DNA of 45,217 bases, taken from assembly GCA_023375785.1 (NCBI GenBank), contig SZWC01000571.1, positions 30,124 through 75,340 on the forward strand. Reading direction: 5' to 3'. The DNA comes from Penium margaritaceum. Its lineage: Eukaryota; Streptophyta; Zygnematophyceae; Desmidiales; Peniaceae. A program made the translations under genes and the position numbers. Below are positions 22,901 to 34,714 of the stretch, one piece after another. The notes beneath the pieces were generated by a model. The model was given only the letters and a program-made list of their open reading frames with translations. It had not been told where the DNA came from and made no database searches. Position 1 is the stretch's first letter. Each line of letters starts with the position of its first letter.

Positions 22901-25900
22901 CAAGAAAACTAGAGCGATGCCAAGACGACTGAAGCAAGACCCAGACAACTAGAGCAAGCCCAAGACAACTGGAGCAAGCCCAATACAACTGGAGCAAGGC
23001 CAAGACAACTAGAGCAAGGCCAAGACAACTGGACCAAGGCCAAGACAACTGGAGCAAGGCCATGATAACTAGAGCAAGCCAAAGATAACTAAAGGAAGGC
23101 CAAGACAATTGTAGCAGGCCCAAGACAGCTGGAGCAAGGCCAAGAAAACTGGAGCAAGGCCAAGACAACTGGAGCAAGGCCATGATAACTAGAGCAAGCC
23201 AAAGATAACTAAAGGAAGGCCAAGACAATTGTAGCAGGCCCAAGACAGCTGGAGCAAGGCCAAGAAAACTGGAGCAAGGCCAAGACAACTTAAGAAAGGC
23301 CAAGGCATTTGGAGCAAGCCCAAAAGAACTGGAGCAGGCCCTAGACAACAGGAGCAAGCCCAATACAACTGGAGCAAGCCCAAGACAACTGGAGCGAGGC
23401 CAAGACAAATGGAGCAAGGCCAAGACAACAGGACTAAGTCCAAGAGAACTGGAGCAAGCCCAGCACGACTGGAGCAAGGCGTAGACAACTGGAGCAAACC
23501 CAAGACAACCGGAGCAAGGCCAATACAACTGGAGCAAAGCCAAGAAAACTGGAGCAAGGCCAAGAAAACTGGAGCAACCCCAAGACAACTGGAGCAAGAC
23601 CAAGATAACTGGAGTAAGGCCAGGACAACTAGAGCAAGGCCAAGAAAACTGGAGCAAGCTTAATATAACTAGAACAAGGCCAAGAGAACTTGAGCAAGTC
23701 CAAGACAACTCGAGCAAGTCCATGAGAAGTGGAGTAAGGCCAAGACAACTGGAGCAAGCCCCAGACAACTGGAGCAAGGCCAAGCGAACTAGAGCAAGCC
23801 CGAGACAACTGGAGCAAAGCCAAGACAACCGGAGCAAGCCCAAGGCAACTGGAAAAAGCCCAAGACAACTAGAACAAGCACAAAACATTTGGATCAAGGT
23901 CAAAACAACTCGAGCAATGCCAAGACAGCTGGAGCAAGTCCAAGACAAGTGGAGTAAGGCAAATAAAACTGGAGCAAGCCCAAGACAACTGGAGCAAGGA
24001 AAAGACAACTGCAGTATGCCCAAGAAAACTGGAGCAAGCCCAAGACAAGTGGAGCAAGCCCAATACAACTAGGGCATGCCCAAGACAATTGTAGCAAGCC
24101 CAAGAAAACTGGAGCAAGGTCAAGACAACTGGAGCAAGCCCAAGACAAGTGGAGCAAGCCCAATACAACTAGGGCATGCCCAAGACAATTGTAGCAAGCC
24201 CAAGAAAACTGGAGCAAGGTCAAGCCAGCTGGAGCAACCCCAAGACAACCAGAGAAAGCCCAAGACAACTGGAGCAAGCACAAGACAAGTGGAGCAAGAC
24301 CAAGACAACCGGAGCAAGGCCAAGACAAGTGGAGTAATGCCAAGATATCTGGAGCAAGTCTAAGACAAGTGGAGCAAGGCCAAGACAAATCGAGCAAGCC
24401 CAAGACATCTGGAGCAAGGCCAAGACAACCGGAGCAAGGCCAAGACAAGTGGAGTAATGCCAAGATATCTGGAGCAAGTCTAAGACAAGTGGAGCAAGGC
24501 CAAGACAAATCGAGCAAGCCCAAGACATCTGGAGCAAGGCCCTAACAACTGGAGCAAGCCCAAGACAACTGGAGCAAGCCCAAGAGAACTGGAGCAAGTC
24601 GAAGAAAACTGGAACAAGCCCAAGACATCTGGAGCAAGCCCAAGATAACTGGAGCAAGCTTTAGACAACTCGAGCAAGCCCAAGACAACTGGAGCAAGCC
24701 CAAGAGAACTGGAGCAAGTCGAAGAAAACTGGAACAAGCCCAAGACATCTGGAGCAAGCCCAAGATAACTGGAGCAAGCTTTAGACAACTCGAGCAAGCC
24801 CAAGACAACTGGAGCAAGGCCAAGACAATTGGAGCAAGGCCAAGACAACTGGATCAAGGCCAAGACAACTGGAGCAAGCCCAAGACATCTTGAGTAAGGC
24901 CAAGACAACTGGAGTAACGCCAAGACAACTGGAGCAAGGCCAAGTAAACTGGAGCAAGCCCAGGACATCAGGAGAAAGGCCAAGACAACTGGAGCAAGCC
25001 CAAGACAAGTGGAGCAAGTCCAAGACAATTGGAGCAAGTCCAGAACAAATAGAGCAAGTCCAAGGCATCTAGAGCATTGCCAAGACAACTGAAACAAGCC
25101 ACAGGCAACAAGAGCAAGCACAAGACAACTGGAGCAAGCCCAAGAGAACCGGAGCAAGACCCAGATAACTAGAGAAAGCTTAAGATAATTGGAGCAAGCC
25201 CAAGACATCTAGAGCAATGCCAAGACAACTGAAACAAGCCACAGGCAACAAGAGCAAGCACAAGACAACTGGAGCAAGCCCAAGAGAACCGGAGCAAGAC
25301 CCAGATAACTAGAGAAAGCTTAAGATAATTGGAGCAAGCCCAAGACAACTGCAGCAAGGCCAAGACAACTGGAGTAAGGCCAAGACAACTGGAGCAAGGC
25401 CAACAAAACTGGAGCAAGGCCATGATAACTCGAGCAAGCCAAAGATAACCAAAGCAAGGCCAAGACAATTGGAGCAGGCCCAAGACAACTTGAGAAAGGA
25501 CAAGACAAGTGGAGCAAGCCCAAGAAAGCTGGAGCAAGGCCAAGAAGTCTGGAGCAAGGCCAAGGAAACTTGAGAAAGGCCAATGCAACTGGAGCAAGCC
25601 CAAGACAACTTGAGAAAGGACAAGACAAGTGGAGCAAGCCCAAGAAAGCTGGAGCAAGGCCAAGAAGTCTGGAGCAAGGCCAAGGAAACTTGAGAAAGGC
25701 CAATGCAACTGGAGCAAGCCCACGAAAACTGGACAGAGGCCAAGACTACTGGAGCAAGCCCTAAACAACTGGATCAGGCCCAAGACAACAGGAGCCAGCG
25801 AAAGACAACTGGAGCAAGCCCAAGACGACTGGAGCAAGGCCAAGACAATTGGAGCAAGTCCAAGACAACTGCAGCACGCCCAACACAACTGGAGTAAGTT

Positions 25901-25945
25901 GTGGACAACTGGATCACACCCAACACAACTAGACCAAGGCTCAGA

Positions 25946-26657
25946 NNNNNNNNNNNNNNNNNNNNNNNNNNNNNNNNNNNNNNNNNNNNNNNNNNNNNNN
26001 NNNNNNNNNNNNNNNNNNNNNNNNNNNNNNNNNNNNNNNNNNNNNNNNNNNNNNNNNNNNNNNNNNNNNNNNNNNNNNNNNNNNNNNNNNNNNNNNNNNN
26101 NNNNNNNNNNNNNNNNNNNNNNNNNNNNNNNNNNNNNNNNNNNNNNNNNNNNNNNNNNNNNNNNNNNNNNNNNNNNNNNNNNNNNNNNNNNNNNNNNNNN
26201 NNNNNNNNNNNNNNNNNNNNNNNNNNNNNNNNNNNNNNNNNNNNNNNNNNNNNNNNNNNNNNNNNNNNNNNNNNNNNNNNNNNNNNNNNNNNNNNNNNNN
26301 NNNNNNNNNNNNNNNNNNNNNNNNNNNNNNNNNNNNNNNNNNNNNNNNNNNNNNNNNNNNNNNNNNNNNNNNNNNNNNNNNNNNNNNNNNNNNNNNNNNN
26401 NNNNNNNNNNNNNNNNNNNNNNNNNNNNNNNNNNNNNNNNNNNNNNNNNNNNNNNNNNNNNNNNNNNNNNNNNNNNNNNNNNNNNNNNNNNNNNNNNNNN
26501 NNNNNNNNNNNNNNNNNNNNNNNNNNNNNNNNNNNNNNNNNNNNNNNNNNNNNNNNNNNNNNNNNNNNNNNNNNNNNNNNNNNNNNNNNNNNNNNNNNNN
26601 NNNNNNNNNNNNNNNNNNNNNNNNNNNNNNNNNNNNNNNNNNNNNNNNNNNNNNNNN
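25946..26657. other. Assembly gap of 712 N inside the satellite
   Basis: Sequence 25725-25945 (AAAACTGGACAGAGGCC...CCAAGGCTCAGA) reappears immediately after the gap at 26658-26879, apparently without difference. This points to an unresolved overlap rather than true missing sequence. Confidence 0.95.
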
Positions 26658-29600
26658 AAAAACTGGACAGAGGCCAAGACTACTGGAGCAAGCCCTAAAC
26701 AACTGGATCAGGCCCAAGACAACAGGAGCCAGCGAAAGACAACTGGAGCAAGCCCAAGACGACTGGAGCAAGGCCAAGACAATTGGAGCAAGTCCAAGAC
26801 AACTGCAGCACGCCCAACACAACTGGAGTAAGTTGTGGACAACTGGATCACACCCAACACAACTAGACCAAGGCTCAGATAACTGGAGCAAACGCAAGAC
26901 AACTGGAGCAAGCCCAAGATTCCTGGAGCAAGCATAAGACATTTGGAGCAAGCCCAAGACAACTGGAGCAAGCCTAAGACAACTGGAGCAAGGCCAAGAC
27001 AACTGGAGCAAGTCTATGAAAATTGGAGCAAGGCGAAGACAACTGGAGCAAGCCCAAGACAACCTGTAAATGCCCAGGACAACCAGAGCAAGCACAAGAC
27101 AGTTGGAGTAGGGCCAATACAACCGGAGCAAGGCCAAGTCAACTCGAGCAATGCCAAGACAACTGGAGCAAACCTAATTAAGTGGAGCAAGGCCAAGACA
27201 AATGGAGCAAGCCCAAGACATCTGGAGAAAGGCTCTGACAGCTGGAGCAAGCCCAATACAAATGGAGCAAGCCCAAGACAACTGGAGCAAGCCCAGGAGA
27301 ACTGGAGCAAGCCCAAGAAAACTGGAACAAGCCCAAGACAACTGGAGCAAGCCAAAGATAGCTGGAGCGAGCTTTAGCCAACTGGAGAAAGCCCAATACA
27401 ACTGGAGCAAGACCAAGGCAACTGGAGCAAGGCCGAGACAATAGGAGCAAGGCCAAGCCAACTAGATCAAGGCCAAGACAACTGGAGCAAGCCCAAAACA
27501 ACTGGAGTAAGGCCAAGACAACTGGAGCAAGGCCAAGACAACTGGAGGAAGGCCAAGTGAACTGGAGCAAGGCCAAGATAACTGGAGCAAGCCTAGGAAA
27601 ACTGGAGTAAGTTCAACTGGAGCAAGTCCAAGACAACTGGAGCAAGGCCAAGACAACTGGAGCAAGGACAAGACAACTGGAGGAAGCCAAGTACAACTGG
27701 AGAAATCCCAAGACACCCGGAGCAAGTCGAAGACAACTAAAGAAAGGCCAAGATAATTGGACCAAGCCCAAGACATTGGGAGAAAGTCCAAAAGAGCTAG
27801 AGCAAGTCCAAGACAACTAGAGCAATGCAAAGGCAACAGAAGAAAGCCCAAGACAACTGGAGCAAGCCCAAGACAACTGGAGCAAGCCCAATAGAACTGG
27901 AGCAAGTCCCAGACAACTAGAGCAAGCCCAAGACAACAAGGGCAAGCCAAAGACAACTGGAGCAAGGCCAAGGCAACTGGAGAAAGGCCAAGACAACTGG
28001 AGCAAGGCCAATACAACTGGAGCAAGGCCATGATAACTGGACCAAGCCAAAGATAACTAAAGCAAAGCCAAGACAATTGGAGCAAGCCCAGGACAACTGG
28101 AGCAAGGCCAAGACAAGTGGAGCAATCCCAAAACAGCTGGAGCAAGGCCAAGAAAACTGGAGCAAGGCCAAGACAACTTTAGAAAGGCCAACGCAACTGG
28201 AGCAAGCCCAAGAGAACTGGAGCGAGGCCAAGATAACTAGAGCAAGCCCAAAACAACTGGATCAGGCCCAAGATAACAGGAGCAAGCCTAGGACAAATGG
28301 AGCAAGCCCAAGACAAGTGGAGCAAGGCTAAGACAACTGTAGCAAGTCCAAGACAACTAGACCAAGCCCAACACAACTAGAGCAAGGTGTGGACAAGTGG
28401 ACCAAGCCCAACACAACTGGATAAAGGCCCAGATAACTGGAGCAAGCCCGAGGCTACTCGTGCAAGCTTAATGTAACTGAGCAAGCCTAAGATAATTGGA
28501 AAAAGCCCAAGACAACTGGAGCAAGCCTGAGACAACTGGAGCAAGGCCAAGACAACTGGAGCAAGCCCAAGCCAATTGGAGCAAGGCCATTACAGCTGGA
28601 GCAAGCCCAAGACAATCGGAAAAAGCCCAAGATAACTGGAGCAAGCACAAGACAACTGGAGCAAGGCCAAGACAACCAGAGCAAGGCCAAGACATCTCAA
28701 GCAATTCCAACATAACTGGAGCAAGTCTAAAAGAAGTGGAGCAAGGCCAAGACGAACGGAGCCAGCCCAAGACATCTGGAGCAAGGCCCTGACAACTAGA
28801 GCAAGCCCAAGACAATTAGAGCAATGCCAGACAACTGAAGAACACTCAAGACAACTGAAGCAAGCCCAAGAAAACTGGAGCAACCCCAAGACAACTGGAG
28901 CAAGCCCAAGATAACTGGAGCAATATTTAGACAACTGGAGAAAGCACAAGAAAACTGGAGCAAGGCCAAGAGATCTGGAGCAAGGCCAAGACAAGTGGAC
29001 CAAGGCCAAGACAACAGGAGCAAGGTCATGATAACAGGAGCAAGCCAAAGATAAATAAAGGAAGGCCAAGACAATTGGAGCAGGCCCAAGACAACTGGAG
29101 CAAGGCCAAGACAAGTGGAGCAAGCCCAAGACAGCTGGAGCAAGGTCAAGAAAACTGGAGCAAGGCCAAGACAACCTGAGAAAGGCCAAGGCAACTAGAG
29201 CAAGCCCAAGTCAACTGGAGCGAGGCCACGACAACTAATGCAAGCCGAAAACAACTGGAGCAGGCCCAACACAACAGGAGCAAGCCAAAGATTACTGGAG
29301 AAAGCCTAGGACAATTGGAGCAAGGCCAAGACAAATGGATCAAGAACAAGATATCTGGAAAAAGTCCAAGACAAGTGGAGCAAGCCCAACACAACTGGAG
29401 CAAGGTGTAGACAATTGGAGAAAACCCAAAACAACTGGAGCAAGGCCCAGATATCTGGAGCAAGCCCAAGACAAGTGGAGCAAGCCCAAGACAACTAGAG
29501 CAAGGCCAAGACAAAAGTAGCAAGTTCAAGATAACTGGAGCAAGGTCAAGGCAACTAGAGCAAGCACAAGACAGCTGGAGCAAAGTCAAGACTACTGGAG

Positions 29601-30563
29601 AAAGCACAAGACAATTGGAGCAAGGCCAAGACAACTGGAGCAAGGCCAAGACAACTCGAGCAATGCCAAGATAACTGGAGCAAGTCTAAGACAAGTGGAG
29701 CAAGGCCAAGAAAAATGGAGCAAGCCCAAGACATCCGGAGCAAGCCCCGGACATTTGGAGCAAGCCCAAGACAACTGGAGCAAGCCCAAGACAGCTGGAG
29801 CAAGCCCAAGAGAACTGGAGCATGTGCAAGAAAACTGGAACAAGCCCAAGGCAACTAGAGCAAGCCCAAGATAACCGGACCAAGGCCAAGACATTTGGAG
29901 CAAGGCCAAGACAACTGGATCAAGGCCAAGACAATTGGAGCAAGTCCAAGACAACTGGAGTTAGGCCAAGACAACTGGAGCAAGGCCAAGAAAACTGGAG
30001 CAAGGCCAGGTGAACTGGAGCAAGCCCATGACAACTGGAGCAAGGCCAAGACGACTGGAGAAAGCCCAAGACAAGTGGAGCAAGCCCAACTGGAGCACGT
30101 CCAAGACACCTGGAGCAAGGCCAAGACAACTGGAGCAAGGCCAAGACAACTGGAGCAAGCCAAAGACAACTGGAGTAAGCCCAAGACAAGTGGAGCAAGT
30201 CCAAGACAACTAAAGCAAGGCCAGGACAATTGGACCAAGCCCAAGACAACTGGAGCAAGCCAAAGACAACTGGAGTAAGCCCAAGACAAGTGGAGCAAGT
30301 CCAAGACAACTAAAGCAAGGCCAGGACAATTGGACCAAGCCCAAGACAACTGGAGCTATGCTGGGTCAACAGAAGCAAGCCCCAGACAACATGAGCAAGC
30401 CCAAGAAAACTGGAGGAAGCCCAACGGAACTGGAGCAAGATCCCGAAAAAATAGAGCAAGCCGAAGATAACTGGCGCAAGCCCGAGACAACTGGAGCAAG
30501 GCCTAGACAATTGGAGAAAGGCCAAAACAACTGGAGCAAGGCCAAGACAACTGGAGCAAAGCC

Positions 30564-30571
30564 ATGATAAC
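30564..30571. repeat. hAT target-site duplication, left copy (ATGATAAC)
   Basis: ATGATAAC precedes TAAGGGTG and recurs at 34707-34714 after the right end. The joined flank would match the uninterrupted variant unit seen at ~36732, 40369 and 42012. Eight bp is the diagnostic hAT duplication size. Confidence 0.95.
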
Positions 30572-31096
30572 TAAGGGTGAAACCGAGCCTGGAATCTCGG
30601 TTCTCGAAACGGAACTGGACTCCCGGGTCGGTCCACACGTGGGACACGGATTCGTGAGTTTCTTTGGCTCAGACTCGTGATTCCTGTCCATTCTCAGTTT
30701 GGTCTCCCCAAGTTTATGAACATGGGATTTTATTTGTTGTGAGTGTAGGGTTTTGTGACTCTCAGCACAAAGTGCTGGAAGTCAATGGTGGTCACCTGCT
30801 AATGGCATGTTAAGAGAGTGAATTCCTATTTGCCAATGTTGGTGTGCAGTCACATGTGGTACAGCAATTAGAAGAATTCCTGCTCCATTTACATCTCCAA
30901 CAGCAGTCTCCTTAACAACTAACTTTGTGAAGTTCTACATAGTAATTTTAATGCAAGATAGCCAGAACTCACTCGTTCATTCATCACTTAAATCAACACT
31001 TGGATGGAACAGATATGGAGATTTCACGTTGAATGTTTATCATTGAAACAAAAAATGGACAGTGACAAGAAATCATGTTGGTGAACACATGAAAAT
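30572..31096. other. hAT left subterminal non-coding region
   Basis: This runs from the left terminal repeat to the transposase stop. It carries a few GACTC/ACTCG motifs near 30630-30680. On the minus strand there is an AATAAA (30729-30734) ~360 bp past the stop, a possible polyadenylation signal. Otherwise I see no gene. Confidence 0.6.
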
Positions 31097-31908
31097 CTAG
31101 GGTACTTCCACTACATCATCCTCGTCGTCATCTTTCTCGGGACCATCCTCCTCCCCAGCATCTCGGTCCTCCTCATCGCCTCCATCCTCATCCTCAGATG
31201 AGGAACTGTCCTCACTCTCATCTGCTGTCTCGGCACATGGTGCTTCCTCTTCTTCTCCCTCATCATCTAAATCTGGCAACATTGCAGTCACCAAGCCTTG
31301 TATGGCTGCTGCAGCAGCCTTCCTTGCTTCCATACGCCTACGTTTCTCCTTCCTCTCCTCCTCCATGAGCTCTGGTGCAACCTCTCCTGCAGGCGTGACC
31401 GGGAAGTCACGGAGCACTGGATCGTTGATCCACGATTTCAGGCACATGAGGTCCTGCACTGTAATGTTGGACAGGGAGTGACGAAAGTCTGTGATCGCCA
31501 TGCCTGCAAGAGAGAAGAGCCGCTCCGAGGGAGTGCTTGTCGCAGGCACGGCGAACAGATCCTGCACACCAAGAGCAAGGGTAGGGAACTTCCGCTGGTT
31601 ATCGCGGTAGTAGTGCAAGACGTTGCACTTGCGACCTACGCGGGCATTCACCTTGTAGTCTTGGATCTCGTGCTCCAGCGTGTCGGGCGGTGCCTCTTCA
31701 ACCATCGCTTCAGGCTCCTCATGCAGCTCATCCAGAGGGTCCTCCAAGGCCACCTCCACCATTGTCTTCTTGTTCCGATTGTCCTTCTTGCCCCGACCCT
31801 GCTTTGCGGCTGCTGCCGGACCCGTGATCTGCTGCTGGCTGCCGCTGCCACTACCAGATGCACCTGCTCCTGCGGCTGCTGCTGATGTTGACTTGAGAGT
31901 AGCAGCAT

Positions 31909-32033
31909 CTGCCACAATGCAGCAAACACGCAGAACAAAATTGAAAACATAAACAGGTTTTAACACATGATGCTTGAATTTCAACATACATTCTAGTGTA
32001 CTACCCCCTCCCCCACACCACTAATATAAGTAC
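31909..32033 (-). other. hAT transposase intron 3 (125 bp)
   Basis: It begins gtacttatatt and ends gcattgtggcag. It separates codon phases 1 and 2 correctly between the ...DDDEA exon end and the DAATLKS start. Confidence 0.85.
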
Positions 32034-32301
32034 CTGCTTCGTCGTCGTCGGCGTCTCCTTGCGTTGCCTGCGCAGCTCTTGCGGCAGGCTTGGTAGCAGC
32101 CCTCCGTTCCTCCTCTTCCCTGCGGCGTTGAGCTTTCTCATACCATGGCTTCAGTTCCTCCACGCACTTGACCTCCAGCTCCACAGCGTTCTTCACACCG
32201 ACCAGCTTGTGAACAAGGTCAAGGAACCACAACTTGAAGCAAGGGTCTGCGACTGTCGCGAGTACGTGCCTCATGGAACACTCCTTCACGTACTTCTCCA
32301 A

Positions 32302-32481
32302 CTGCAGAGAAATAACAACAGAAGTAAATGCTGTCAGATTGGTGAAGCAGAAAGCAAGACAAAGGCACAATGTCTTCACGACCACCACCACCATAAGCAC
32401 CATCAGCACCACCTCAAGCACCACCTTCACCACCACCACCACCATCAACACCATAACCACCATCACCATCACCACCATTAC
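32302..32481 (-). other. hAT transposase intron 2 (180 bp) with GGT-rich repeats
   Basis: It starts gtaatggtggtg and ends ttatttctctgcag. Its first ~100 bases on the minus strand are a degenerate GGT/GAT trinucleotide repeat (plus strand CAC/ATC, 32380-32481). The repeat keeps an open frame reading through from exon 2, which could mislead gene prediction. Confidence 0.85.
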
Positions 32482-32796
32482 CTTGTCCTCTGCAGCACTG
32501 AGGCCTGGCTTGAGGTCCAACATCGTCTGCTCTTGCGGGTCCAGCGGCTTCTTCTGCTGCACTTTCTTCTCTGCCTGGCTGGCCTTCACCTGCCACCTGT
32601 TCAGCTTATTGAAAATGAGGCTGAAGAACGGTAGCACAAGCGGGATCGTGGGGTACTGACTGCCGCTAATGTCCTCTGTAAACCCTTTGAAGGGTTTCAG
32701 CACGGCCGTGACAAGGGCTAGCAGCTCCCATCCTGTCCCACTCGGAGCTAGCTCGGCAGCCTTGTTCTTGAGCCAGAACTCCAGGGGCTCCTTCAG

Positions 32797-33091
32797 CTGA
32801 AAAACCAAGCACAAGCACAAGCACAAGCACATGCACAAGCACAAGCACATGCACAAGCACAAGCACATGGCACATAGTACAAGCACAAGCAGGGAGCGGA
32901 AGCACAAGCGCAGACCACAGCGTACAACCAAAAGCAGAAAGTACCTTACCGGTAACAAGTAATATTACATGGCAGTCTTTCGGCAGTGGATCCCAAACAA
33001 ATTGAGGAGAAGCATCAAGTGAGCACATAGATGCATAAGCATCAAGTGATCACACAGGTGCATAAGCTCCAATTGCACGTGCAATTCATAC
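32797..33091 (-). other. hAT transposase intron 1 (295 bp) with hexamer repeats
   Basis: It starts gtatgaattg and ends tggtttttcag. It contains an ACAAGC/ACATGC hexamer-like tract (32805-32891), a ~25-bp direct repeat (AGCATCAAGTGA near 33011 and 33039), and a perfect 16-bp palindrome AATTGCACGTGCAATT at 33071-33086, five bases from the splice donor. Confidence 0.85.
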
Positions 33092-34300
33092 CTGGACCAC
33101 ACGCTCACACATGTCCAGGGTAGAGTTCCAGCGGGTTGGTGTATCAACGTGCAACGACATGTACTGTACTCCCTGAGCCGTGGCGACGTTGATGAGGCTC
33201 TCCTCACGCTTTGCCGACTTCATGATGTGGTTCACAGTATCGCGGGCAATTCGCAGCTGGCTGTGGACATCCCCCACGTTTAGCAAGTCCTTCACCGCAA
33301 GGTTCATCGTGTGCCCCATACAGCGGATGTGTCCCGCTTTGCTGAAGCCATCGTTCTGGAGCACCAAGAAGTTGTCAACCATACTGTCGTTTGTGCTGTC
33401 GTTGTCCATCGTCACGCAACAAATCTTGTCCCAAAGGCCCCACTCCTTCACAGAAGCAGAAAACAGGTTGAACACGTTCTCGGCCGTGGTCGAGCCAGAT
33501 TCAGCTGGGAAAGAAATGGAAACATCCTGCATCTCCCAATCCTGGATGCAATGAGCTGTGACCCCGAGGTACTTGACGTTTGCGTCTGACTGCCATCCGT
33601 CTGTGGTGAAGGAAACACCCTACTCTACAGCTTGAAACATTTTTTTGATGCGCTTGCAGAAAGCTGCAGCTCCCAACCTGATCTGCTTCACAAGAGTGAT
33701 CCTGCCAGGCAGCACTGCAAAGGGGTTGCAGTGCAAGTGTCCTTGGCGTAGCAAGGTTGACTCGATGGACAAAAAACTTTGGTTGGTGTCAACCACATGC
33801 TTCCAGATACAGCCTTGGAAGTATTTATTGTTAAAAGCAATGCCAACTCCAGCAACAGACCTGGCTAGAACTGTGTTGCCCGGCTCCACCTGTGTAGCAG
33901 TTTCTGCAGTAGCCTGGGTTGCAGTGACAAGGTTCTGCGCTGCTTCGGCTGTCTTCAGCTCCTTCCACCGGGCGTGGTGGCTTTTTCGCAGGTGCTTCCA
34001 ACCGCTAGAAGTTCCACCATCGGATATGATGTACGAGCCCTTCGTCGAGGTGTGAGGACGGGGTGAGCAGAGCGTGCACCATGCGCTCGGGATGCCGTCG
34101 ACCACAACGTAGTCGAAGACGTGCCAGATGACAGACGGGCGGCGTTTGCGGTTGTCAGGGTGTGGGGTGCTCGTCGCCACGTTGTTAGACTGCTCTGTTC
34201 TATTCCGAGCACCAGCGGCAGGAGGTGCGGGGAGAGCTGGACCGGCGGCGGTCTGATTGGACGACATTGCGGCGGTTGCCCTGCCGTAGTCACTGCTCAC

Positions 34301-34706
34301 TAGCAGCGAGGTGCTGAGAGAGCTCCGCGCTCTCTCGCTCCAAAGGGGAAGCGAGAAACCCTAACAAAGATTCAGGATAGCCTAGCTTGTAGGTGGGGGA
34401 CGGGGGGACTGTGGTCGAGTCAAACAACCCGTCTATCCACGGTGGATTTACGGATCGACGGTGGATGGATGACTCGACTAGGAAGGGTGTGAAGGGGCTC
34501 GGACTAATGACAGGGTAAGTGCGGCAGTTGCCGGGGTCGACCCTGGGTCCTGGGAACCCCCCCCCCCCCCGAGTCCGAGTCGAGTCTGACACAGACTCGG
34601 ACTCGCGAGTCAGTTCGGGGACATGGACTCGGAACCGCGAGTCCAGGACTCGGAATCGGACTCGTGGATCTGGATCGTGAGTCCGGCAGGCTTGGTTACA
34701 GGCTTA
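34301..34706 (-). promoter_or_regulatory. hAT right end: promoter/leader and subterminal repeats
   Basis: This lies upstream of the transposase ATG. It contains AAACCCTAA (34356-34364), a telo-box-like motif common in plant 5' leaders, a C14 run (34557-34570), and then about ten GACTCG/CGAGTC hexamers packed into ~34571-34670. Clustered subterminal hexamers are the usual binding sites of hAT transposases, as with Ac. A GTCGAGTCA...TGACTCGAC inverted pair lies near 34410-34480. The left end has far fewer copies. Confidence 0.75.
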
Positions 34707-34714
34707 ATGATAAC
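34707..34714. repeat. hAT target-site duplication, right copy (ATGATAAC)
   Basis: It matches 30564-30571 and is followed by TTGAGCAAGCCAAAGATAA, the normal continuation of this satellite variant. Confidence 0.95.

Larger units (their letters stand above)
17404..30571. repeat. 20-bp minisatellite array, middle block
   Basis: Same GCAAGNCCAAGACAACTGGA unit as the left block. From 17404 to ~22610 (about 260 units) the register never slips: every 60 bases restart at the same unit position. Substitutions are nevertheless frequent. A 15-bp short unit (CCCAACTGGAGCAGGTCC context) breaks phase at ~22614 and ~22709, and similar ones occur at ~27615 and ~30090. Many exact 4-7-unit tandem duplications are present (see findings). 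It includes the N gap at 25946-26657. No gene is supported; the long minus-strand frames (for example 17275-19578 and 22251-24068) read the cyclic repeat peptide. Confidence 0.96.
31097..34267 (-). pseudogene. hAT transposase, four exons, one premature stop
   Basis: Exons on the minus strand are 34267-33092, 32796-32482, 32301-32034 and 31908-31097. Every intron is GT...AG (gtatga/ttttcag, gtaatg/ctgcag, gtactt/tggcag) and phases agree, giving 856 codons before the stop. The ATG at 34267 is chosen because the longer frame to 34300 starts with GTG. A basic patch (~40-44) precedes a BED finger with C64, C67, H92 and H97. The catalytic domain shows TTDGW (D223), VTMDN (D288), RCMGH (C316, H319) and TRWNST (~378). 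Exon 2 has the hAT segment LKPFKGFTEDISGSQYP. Exon 4 has the dimerisation signature (VPATSTPSERLFSLAG) and an acidic tail. The enzyme cuts and reinserts the element in the nucleus. A TAG at 33620-33622 (codon 216), just before the first catalytic Asp, breaks an otherwise intact gene. The catalytic Glu cannot be assigned by eye. Confidence 0.93.
30572..34706 (-). mobile_element. hAT-superfamily DNA transposon, full length (4135 bp)
   Basis: The element is bounded by an 8-bp direct duplication. Its left end is TAAGGGTGAAACCGAGCCTG; the reverse complement of the right end is TAAGCCTGTAACCAAGCCTG, matching at 16 of 20 positions. It contains a single transposase gene on the minus strand with BED finger, RNase H-like catalytic motifs and C-terminal dimerisation region. 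It is inserted in the 20-bp satellite. Complete ends, a perfect target duplication and a nearly intact gene suggest fairly recent insertion. The premature stop means this copy needs transposase from elsewhere to move, unless the stop is an assembly error. Confidence 0.96.

Noticed and set aside
31993..32958. Single 321-residue minus-strand protein
   Set aside because: It reads through two introns of the hAT transposase (hexamer and GGT-repeat tracts). GT-AG borders with consistent phases explain the region better as exons 2 and 3.
33620..34300. Transposase start at 34300
   Set aside because: That codon is GTG on the minus strand. The first in-frame ATG is at 34267, with a purine at -3.
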